Position numbers and translations under genes: made by a program. A stretch of 14,385 nucleotides of DNA from Stephanodiscus triporus (Eukaryota > Bacillariophyta > Thalassiosirophyceae > Thalassiosirales > Thalassiosiraceae). Numbering within the stretch: position 1 is the stretch's first letter; each line of letters starts with the position of its first letter. This document shows positions 1-8,400 of the stretch, piece by piece. Where the stretch lies: NCBI GenBank assembly GCA_036939755.1, contig JALLAZ010000679.1, positions 1 through 14,385 on the forward strand, read 5' to 3'. The notes under the pieces were generated by a model. It saw only the letters and a list, made by a program, of their open reading frames with translations, was not told the DNA's origin and searched no databases.

Positions 1-750
1 ACTCACTCTTTCACTCTGTCCACCCTTTCTAACTTACACACTGTACTGTACCATACACAATAGATATAGCTATATGGTACGATACCTACTTCTCAAGATC
101 ACTCACGTCACGTCCACTCTCACATCCACTCCACCATACAATTACTATGTTGAAGCTCCAATTACATCCCCAGTAGAGGTCTCTTTTGCTTCAAATGCAA
201 ATATAGTATTTTTTCTAATGATAGCAAAGATTGTAGAAGCCATGCACAACACCAGCAGAACTGCACCAGACGTTCCAAATGTGGAGTAAAGTCAGTGGAC
301 GGTTTCTGACACTGATCATCTACCTTTCCTGACAAATCAAAGATAGATAAGAAATAAAACACCTGGTTCTTTGACCTCCCAGAACTCTAATAATAAGGAA
401 AAGGATTTAGCAATGCAGTGTTCAGGATGAACATGATTGGCTTTGTGCTGCCTTCTCATCATTGAGAAATCTATTTCATTGTGGTGGCATCAAGAATACC
501 ATGACAGTCATGGGTACTAGAGATGTTTATTGTAACTCTGGTAACAACCGATGGATGACTCATATCAGTACACATCTGATGAAGAATAATTTGCTATGTC
601 AGACCAATTTCAGAAGATAACTGGCTCAATGACGTACCCAGTACCACCTCTATCCTGGTTATTTTCTATTTCGTGTCACATGCCGCTGCAACCCTTTCTA
701 AGTAGACTTTGATGATTAGATTCTTGATAATCTCATTGTAATCATATACA
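1..750. other. Intergenic DNA, no supported gene
   Basis: This stretch has ordinary to AT-rich composition and only short open frames (up to about 70 codons) that match no family I recognise and show no splice-linked continuation. A 12-bp perfect palindrome, ATATAGCTATAT, lies at 64-75. Nothing else stands out. It could be the downstream or upstream flank of a gene outside the window. Confidence 0.6.
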
Positions 751-753
751 ACC

Positions 754-1331
754 GGACCCGTTGTACACATGTGGTTGATCGTTCCACGATCATTTTGAGA
801 TCCACACCAAAGCCAAACAAGCCTTCTTCACGCTGCCATGGATGCGCCATCAACAGAGAATCAAGGAATACAACTGGACCCATTGTACACGTGTGATTGA
901 ATGTTCCAAGATCATGATGAGGTTTACACCAAAGCCAAACATGCCTTCAGCTAGCTGCCATGGATGTGCCATACTAACAGAGAATCAAGGAATACTACAG
1001 CCAGACCCATGATACATGTGTGGTTGATTGTTCCAAGATCATTTTGAGATCCACACCAAAGCCAAACAAGCCTTCTTCACGCTGACATGGGTGCACCGTC
1101 AACAGAGAATCAAGGAATACAACCAGACCCGTGATACGCGTGTGGTTGATCGTTCCAAGATCGTGCTGAGGTCGTTCTCACCAAAGCCAAACATGCCTTC
1201 AGCAAGCTNTCAACAGAGAATCAAGGAATACAACCAGACCCGTGATACGCGTGTGGTTGATCGTTCCAAGATCGTGCTGAGGTACACACCAAAGCCAAAC
1301 ATGCCTTCAGGTAGCTGCCATGGGTGCACCA
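754..1331. repeat. Degenerate tandem array, five units of ~108-127 bp
   Basis: Units begin at a GGACCC/AGACCC motif at 754, 876, 1003, 1125 and 1236. The shared core ACCAAAGCCAAACA recurs at 806, 928, 1055, 1180 and 1288. Units 1 and 3 (type A) continue with AAGCCTTCTTCACGCTG after the core. Units 2, 4 and 5 (type B) continue with ATGCCTTCAG. The array is therefore an A-B dimer of about 249-252 bp plus an extra B. Unit 4 is about 15 bp short and contains the ambiguous base at 1209, so the copy number may be mis-assembled. Units 4 and 5 are nearly identical over the first 50 bp or so, which suggests recent duplication. Part of the array is open in one frame (1028-1405), but the older units are not open in that frame, so I do not call a gene. 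Confidence 0.9.
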
Positions 1332-1442
1332 GATGTTTGGAAAAGAGTCAAAGAAATATCTCTGAAACAGCGAATTGTGAGCTAAAGTGTGTTACTCTAT
1401 GCTAGTGAGCAGAACCCAAACACCATTTTGTGAGAGCGAGCG

Positions 1443-1486
1443 CCTCTGGCAAAAATTTGGGCTCTTCTGAACCAAATTTTCAGAGG
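1443..1486. repeat. Imperfect inverted repeat (hairpin)
   Basis: The left arm is CCTCTG (1443-1448) followed by AAAATTTGG (1452-1460). The right arm is CCAAATTTT (1472-1480) followed directly by CAGAGG (1481-1486). The two arm segments are exact reverse complements, with a 3-nt bulge on the left and an 11-nt loop. It could be a transposon remnant or simply a cruciform-prone sequence. Confidence 0.75.
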
Positions 1487-1583
1487 AGATACCAAGGCAG
1501 GAATCCCTAGAAGATTCTCTCAACGTACAGGGTGGGCTCAGACAGGCTCAGCTAGGCAAAAATTTGGGCTCATCTGAACCAAA
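1448..1583. repeat. 29-nt direct repeat pair, 107 bp apart
   Basis: The stretch GGCAAAAATTTGGGCTC at 1448 and 1555 continues as (T/A)TCTGAACCAAA in both copies, giving 29 nt with one mismatch (1448-1476 and 1555-1583). The first copy forms most of the 1443-1486 hairpin. The second copy lacks the returning CCAAATTTT/CAGAGG arm. Origin unknown. Confidence 0.75.
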
Positions 1584-1665
1584 AACAATTGAATACACAC
1601 ATTGTGTACGTAGGGAAAAATGGACTTGAGGGCTGCTTGTCAAAATTGAGGCGCATGGTGGAGAA

Positions 1666-1722
1666 GGCCCAGACTTTGTAGTAACTACACAGTCTGGGCC
1701 CTTACTGTAGTTTTACTACAGT
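1666..1722. repeat. Two adjacent foldbacks with related cores
   Basis: The first foldback (1666-1700) pairs GGCCCAGACT with AGTCTGGGCC and, inside it, TGTAGT with ACTACA around a single A. The only unpaired stem position is T opposite C. The second (1704-1722) pairs ACTGTAGT with ACTACAGT around TTT. Both share the TGTAGT/ACTACA core. The pair lies at the sharp boundary to the GC-rich region and could mark a small foldback element. No coding content is seen. Confidence 0.8.
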
Positions 1723-2462
1723 GGGGCAGTGCGGTGGCAGCAGCGCGGGCGTCTGCCGCAATGTTGTCGCATCATCGGCCATTGTGCCATGTGCCTTGTC
1801 CTTCTTTGTCGCCCGTTGCTGTTGTCATCGCGCGACCCCACCATCTTTGTCCCGGGAAGGCTGGTGCGGCGATGATCGGCGATGATCGTTATCTTTGACG
1901 GGCGCTTCGACCGGTCCTCCTCACCGTCGATGACGTCGACGCCATCGATGACGACGTTGACAATGTTGACGCGCAGGGCGGAGGCTGCGAGGGGAAGATC
2001 TGACGGCGTACCCCTCCTTTGATCCATCGTGTACAACGACGACTCTACGGGCGTCGTCCACCCCCCGCGGCGCTCTCCCCGCGTCGCGGCCCTCGTCGTC
2101 CCCGTCGTCGCCGTCGTCAATGCGGCGGCTCTCACGGTGCCGGGGGGGGGTCGCGCACCCCCAAGCCTCCGCGTCGGCGTTGGCGTCGGCGGCTGCGGGG
2201 GACGACTACGACGACTACGACGACTACGAAGATGATGATAACGGGTCGTGGGTCCTCCTTTCGTGCCGCTGCATCGTCGGCGCGACGTCGACGTCCGGCT
2301 CCGTCGATCCCGCCGTCGCGCCGTTGCCGAGGTCGTCGTGGGGGGGAAGGGCAGTCCGAGGAGGGGCGGGGGAGCCGTCACCTCCTGCGGCGCGCGGTCC
2401 TCATGGCGTGGGCCTAGGAGGAGGCCACCACCGGGCGAACCCCCACGAACAGCGGCGGCATC
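1723..2462. other. GC-rich upstream region of the UBR gene
   Basis: This region is strongly biased to CGTCG, GTCGTC and GGCGGC words and has several overlapping open frames on both strands. All encode low-complexity Arg/Pro/Gly-rich strings, as expected from composition alone. It probably holds the promoter and 5' leader of the ligase gene starting at 2463. I see no clear TATA box. An in-frame TAG at 2415-2417 closes the ligase frame upstream of the chosen start. Confidence 0.5.
2201..2227. repeat. Short 9-bp tandem repeat (GACGACTAC)x3
   Basis: Three perfect copies of GACGACTAC are followed by GAAGATGATGAT. In one plus-strand frame this reads as an Asp/Tyr run, but the surrounding frame matches no family. 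I treat it as a microsatellite in the leader region. Confidence 0.8.
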
Positions 2463-5400
2463 ATGCCCTCCCCCTCCCCCTCCCCCTCCCCCTCCTCCTC
2501 CTCCTCCTCCTCCAAGAAGATCAGCAACGCGCCGCTTTCGAGGGCTCTGACGATGGAATTGCCGCCGCTCAAGGGCCTGCTTAGGGCCTGCTGGAGGGTC
2601 CAGCGCGGGGAGGAGGAGGCCGCGTCGGGGTGGAACGAAGGCGCCGTTTCGGGAGGGGGACCGCCTGGCCACTCGTGTTCCTACGAGGGCAGACCCTGCG
2701 GCTACGTCTTCCGCCGTGGGGACATTGCGTGGAACTGCCGAACCTGCCAGACCGACGCCACCTGCGTGCTCTGCGACAACTGCTATCGCGAGTCGGACCA
2801 TGTTGGCTACGAGGTCTTCTTCCACCGCACGACGCCCGGCGGATGCTGCGACTGCGGCGACCTTGAGGCGTGGAACGTCGACGGGATGTGCGGCCGACAC
2901 CGTCCTCCGTCCTCCGGGGGAGGGGAGGCGGCGGGTCCAATGGACGGCGGCGGCGACGACGACGACGTCGAGACCTCCGCGGGGTGGGCCGCGGACGACG
3001 ACCTCGAGGCCGTGAGGGCCACGCATCGCGCGCGCCTCGAGCACGAGCGCATCGTCGACGGGTCGACGTTGAGGAACGCCGTCGCGGGGCAGTCGCTGGA
3101 CGGAGCCAATTGGCATCCTTTCCCCCCCCGTCTCGCCGCGGCCCTGTCGGTCGTCGTTGGGTCGGCGATCCAATCGATACTCACGGCGTCTGAGGGATCT
3201 GCAATCGGGGCTGACGTCACCCAGTGGCGATTGAGGTGGGCGGACGAGATATGCAAATTATGGAACGGAGTCAGCGAGGATGAGGAGTATTACGGGCACG
3301 GCGTGGCGATGCTCGCGGAAGGGCGATCGATGGACGGGGGGGCGGCGACGGCGAGGTAGGGCTGTGGGCCCATCCCCGTCATGTCCTGGATTCCCACGAC
3401 GAGCACTACGCGTCCGAGCTGCCCCGGAATTATAGCCTGTTCCTGAGATTGCACAACGACGACGTTCACACCTTCGATGAGGTCATCAATGCGCTGAAGG
3501 ATAAGAGTGGCGAGCCCATACCCGTGCCAGTGGGGGGCAGGGGCAGTGTGGGGGAGATCGGTGGCGCGGGACTCACGGGAGAGGAGCTGAAGGCCTTGGG
3601 CGGCGCAGGCGGTTGCGACGGTGATGCGATGGCCACCGCCATGGCAGAGGAAGTGAGTGGCACCGCCGCGCGATCTCCTCGCTATCGTCCCTTCGCCGAA
3701 GATTCAGACTCCACACAGCAACAGCGTCGGGCTCTCCGTACTGCCAGTGGCGTTGGCAGCGAAAACAGCAGTGGAGGTGACGATTGGGATCGCGGTCACT
3801 CCCCTTCAAGTTCGAATGCTCGAGCGAAGTCATCGGCATTGCAATTCGCATCCGAGGTCGATCCATTGGCGCCGCTTGTCTTGCGCGAAGATGCCGCGCA
3901 CGACCTAACGCGTAAGGTTGATGCCGATGGGCAGGTGTTAGTCCGTCTGTATGAAACGATCAATGGAGCAGGTATCGGCTTCTCGAGATTGCGTAAGAGC
4001 TCGGGATTGCATTGCGCGGTGATGACAACCGCACGAATCGAGAGCGAAGAAAGGGCCAAGGTACTGTTGGAATGGTTGGGAAGCTTGATTGGTTCGCATC
4101 CGGCCGTGGCCGCGATAATCGTTCAGTGTTTGGTCGATGTCACTGAGGGGGAGGACGTGTTGTGTAGCGAGAGGGACAGTGTGAAGAGTATTCCAGGAAT
4201 GAGCAGGGGAGTGGCCGTATGGTCAACACCCCGAATGATGCCATGCTGGAGTGGCACGTGCGAGAAATGGAATAGTGACGAGGAAGGCGGCAATGGTGTC
4301 CCTGCATGGAGGAGAAGGATGGATGCGTTTCCACCTCACTTGGAAAGTTCTTATTTGACACGTGAGGAGAGTAGAGAGCTGTTCCGACTGGGTATGCAGT
4401 CAGGTAATTCGGACATGTTCATCAGTGTAACGGGTGAGTTTGGCACCATATGTTTCTTTTAAACCACAACTACGGCTTTATATTGACTTGCGCTCATACT
4501 GATTCATCGTTTTTTTCTGATGTCGTGTTTAACAGGAGCCGATCCCGATTTCTACGCCAATGTCCCATACAGCCTCCCTGATGTACGCCTGCGCAAATCT
4601 CCGCATGCTCTGTGGGGGACTCTGCCGGCATCCCACCTCTTCAAGTCTGACAACGGCAGTTGTGAAGAAACCTTTACCCATCGCTTGATCGGAAGGTTGC
4701 TCAAGTCTGACGCCAAGATGATGGGATCGCAACATGATGTGTATAGGGACGACGCTTTAGTACATCTGAAATCAAAAGTTTTCGTCGTGGACACCGACCT
4801 ACGCAAGCACGAAGAGGGCGAAAATCTTACCAATGCAATCTTCCCGCACAGAATGGCTGGGTTGAATCTAGTGAGTGGTGTGGGGCATGTCGATCTACAC
4901 GGTAGCGTGGACTCTCACTACTTTGTCAATGAGTCCAATCTGAGCGTAATTTCCATCGAACAATCGAAGCAGCTTGTGTCATGCAGCTCGTTTGTAGCAC
5001 CATCCTCACCTATCTTATTAATGTTATTGTTGGATCCATATTCACCGAAACAATTACGAAGTTGCCAACATCGATTGTTCATGAATTTATTAACGGATTC
5101 GAGGTTCAAGTCACGATTTGGGGTGTCTTTGGGTGCAGTGGCTTATCGACCTACCTCGACACTCTTCTGTGCAGGCATTGGCACCGATGCAGATACATTG
5201 TTGGGATTTACGGTACAGCTATTTACTACGGGGAGTTTGGTGAAGGCATTAGGAAACTTGGATGCCACCAAGGCACTCTTGTGTCGCGAGGATAAGGTCG
5301 CGAATGATGCGGGAGTGGCTTGTATATCGGCGCTCCCTATTGCACACTTGGTTGTGCGTAGCATTCATTCGAATATATTGGGTGCTACAAAGGAAGTGTC

Positions 5401-8400
5401 CGTGGCTGTTGAGAATTGTATCAATGTATTGTCAGAATTGGACCATTCTACAGCATGGTCGAGAGGTTTCTTTGACGCTGCTCGCTCCACCATGCCATCA
5501 GCATTAGTTTATCAATATGGCTCGGAGCATCCTCTCAACACAAGGCTACCAGGTGCCCCCGACGATAAATTCATTGACTCGCGATGCATGAAACACAAGC
5601 GCTTGCCTCACTTACTACGCGACTTGGAGTATATTTACGAAACTCCGGGCACTGCCGTCAAGTTGCTACGATCAGGCCGTGCTTTATGTGCAAGCACCCC
5701 ATCAGCCTCTCCTACAGCTGCAACTGCCATGTATGATACTGTAACGCCATCACCGACATTCGCTTCTCCGACCAGTGCCTCCTTCAACAGCTTGGCAACA
5801 TACAATATTCCCAATGCTTTGGATTTTCCTACCGTTTGGGCGCGACTGTTACGGTTAGGCCAGGGAATCGATTTACAAAAGCGTAGGATTAGTGGAGGAC
5901 ATGTAGAATTTGAAGAAGAACGATGGCTGGGTGCATATGGATTAAGCCTGAATCTTGCAAGCACAGCCGACGCTCTGTCAGAAAGTACGTTTGCCGGTGT
6001 CAATCACAATGCTGATCAGTCTTTAATGTCCATAAATAGCAGAAATGCACGCGGGACTAATCGTGAAGCAATTGGGAACTTAATTGCGGCCTTTTTCAGG
6101 GAGATCAAAATGTGGCTGTATCGGGAGGGACTGCTTGAGGCAGGTTTGTCGCGACGAGAATCTGGAGAGCTGGACGCTTTACAGAGGTCTACACTCCATG
6201 TATCGATATCCCAATTGGAAGAGTTATCCGTAAATAAAATAGTTGCGGCCACGGGTGTAAAGCTTGCTCACTCGTGCGACGTGGCTTGTGAGAAGGGAGT
6301 GAAGAATTTGCCTGAGAATAAGCTTGCCCTACTTGAGGCGGCTCTGTTAGACGAAAGAACAAAGTTAAGCCGATTGGGGCAGTTATTCGGTGGAAATTCC
6401 AGCCACGGTCCGGTGATGGGTGATTGGTTGAAGGTCCCCCACTCCCCTCTTGCAGGAGATTGCTTCTCGTTCCACCTGCCGTTACATCGGGCGCTGGCCA
6501 GGAGTGTCATTTGCTTCTGCTCTTCGGTTGTTCCGACAGAAGAACGGCTTGAGGCGCCTGATACCTGGTGGCGACTTCCCCTTTTGGACGACGATGATGA
6601 CTTTGCATCAGATCCGTCGTCTGATGCTAGTTTCAAGCAAGACTCATTAAGTTCGCTTCTTCGGTCCACTCACAAGTCATCCAACTTTCGCGTCGTTTGG
6701 TCTTCTGGTCCAGAATGCTCGACACCTGAGGCTCAACTCCGCAAATCACGGGCACGCATGTTGTCTGCGCTGCTGGCATCCACTAAGGTTGTGCACAGTC
6801 TTTGTGATCACCCCCTCCGTTGCATTGCAGCTTCGCAGCAGATCGATCATCACATGTGGGCGAAGAATGGTGGTTCTTTGGCAGGGATGGCTTTGAATTA
6901 TGGAAGCGTGCCTTTGTGTCGACCTTTGAGAGATCTTGACTTGACAATGGTGCAGCTGTCTGCATCTGGCTTTAATGTCGGTTTGGGTGCACGGAGGGTG
7001 TTCTCCCTTCTTACTAACCGCTTTTCATTGGATGGTTACCTGTGCGATCTAGACCGCCGCGGTAGCTTTGATAGAGTGTGTTGGGTTAAGCCACCCAGGA
7101 TGCAGGAGCCGGAACATGCAGAGCTTTTAGCTGAGTCGTTCTTCACGACACTTTGTGTAATTGTCTCTGACTTACCAGCACCTCCTCCAACGTCATTGAA
7201 TGATGACTCGGTATTGCGTCGTAACTTGAGGCGAGAGGTCCTTCACGCTCTCGCGGTCGAGCCAAGGTCACACAGTGAAGCCATGACTGCAGCATCTGCT
7301 GCTGTATCGCGCCGAGATGAGAATGACGGTGGACAAATTGGATCAGGTGGCGGTGCTTCCTTTAGAGCTGTTTTCACAGAAGTATTGCACAGCATTGGCC
7401 AACAGAGGAATCAAGGCTCTCGTGCTACCTCTGGCGCGCCCACCTTTGAGCTTAAATCTGAGGGCAGCCATGAATATGATCCTTCCTTTTATCACCTGAG
7501 GAGGACAGAACATCAGCATGCTATGGACAACATAGCGCGCTTGCGGAGACAAAAGCTCAGGGCATTGTCGAAAGGAAAGGCGCCCATCATGGTCCTTCCT
7601 CTTGTAGCGAAGCCCCCTGAAGCCCATCCTCGTTTTATGGCATCCCGATTGTTGCTTCACATACCGTCAATGTACGCTGCCATTCGACGGTACCTAATGT
7701 ATGTTCTTTTCAATGGGAGTTGGCTCCCCCCAAACAAGCCAGATCCCGATGACATGTCTGTATCTGTCGATGGCGCTGAAGATGTATCTGTTCCCTCTTC
7801 TGCATCTACTGATGCCAAAATGAGAAGAACTGCGTCCGTGTCCTACCAAAGCTCGATCTCTGCGTCTCCAACACACCATAACTTGCCAAGCTTTTCGCCT
7901 GAGACTGTGGCCGCATCCTCAAAATCATTCCTCGAAGTGCTACACATTCTGACCCTTCAGGTGCATACTCTTGACGAATGCAGTAATTTGCACCGAGCTT
8001 TGCCATTTCTAGACCATGAGCAAAAGGTTTTATCATCTAGTATCAATATCAACTCTTACCTGGAACAGTTGGTAGCTGTGCCCCATAACCTGATTAATGT
8101 GTGGGCTTTGCAACCTGCACCAAATGGACCCCTGCCATCGGAAGGTAGTGGTAAAAACCGTGGCTCTGTACTTGGATTGCTTGTTGCGCTCTATGAACAC
8201 AGAGACAATGCAAAAAGCACTGGTGTGAATCAAAAATCAGCTAATGACGATCACGGCGGGGCAAGGGTTCTATCGGCGGATGGGTTGAAATGGCTCCTTC
8301 GCTTTGTCAGTTCTCTTGTAGATGGAGCTGACAACGTGGAGACTGCATGTGAGAGCGCAAATTCAGGTATCCCTGTGAACTCCAAGTCGTACGATGACAC

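Noticed and set aside
74..289. 71-codon frame near the left edge
   Set aside because: It is short, with no recognisable motif, no splice continuation and no compositional signal.
754..1331. CRISPR-like array
   Set aside because: The units are contiguous and degenerate, about 110-127 bp, with no short constant repeats separated by unique spacers, in a eukaryotic setting.
1028..1405. 125-codon open frame through the tandem array with a repeated peptide
   Set aside because: The repeated peptide follows directly from the DNA repeat. Other units are not open in the matching frame, the start codon lies inside a unit, and the frame crosses the ambiguous base.
2120..2584. 154-codon plus-strand frame with an Asp/Tyr run, as a possible extra 5' exon or small gene
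   Set aside because: The acidic run comes from the GACGACTAC microsatellite and the leucine run from the C/T tract. No domain is seen and no splice link to the UBR frame is required.
1716..3173. 485-codon open frame on the minus strand opposite the UBR start
   Set aside because: It encodes low-complexity Arg/Pro/Gly strings, including a long glycine run that is the complement of the C/T microsatellite. It matches no family and overlaps the well-supported UBR box exon antisense. GC-rich DNA makes such open frames by chance.
3356..3447. 92-nt GT-AG intron in exon 1 instead of a frameshift
   Set aside because: It is in frame and of typical size, but it would remove NYSLFL, the expected first strand of the ClpS domain. 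It is also GC-rich, unlike the other, T-rich introns. It is kept only as the alternative model.
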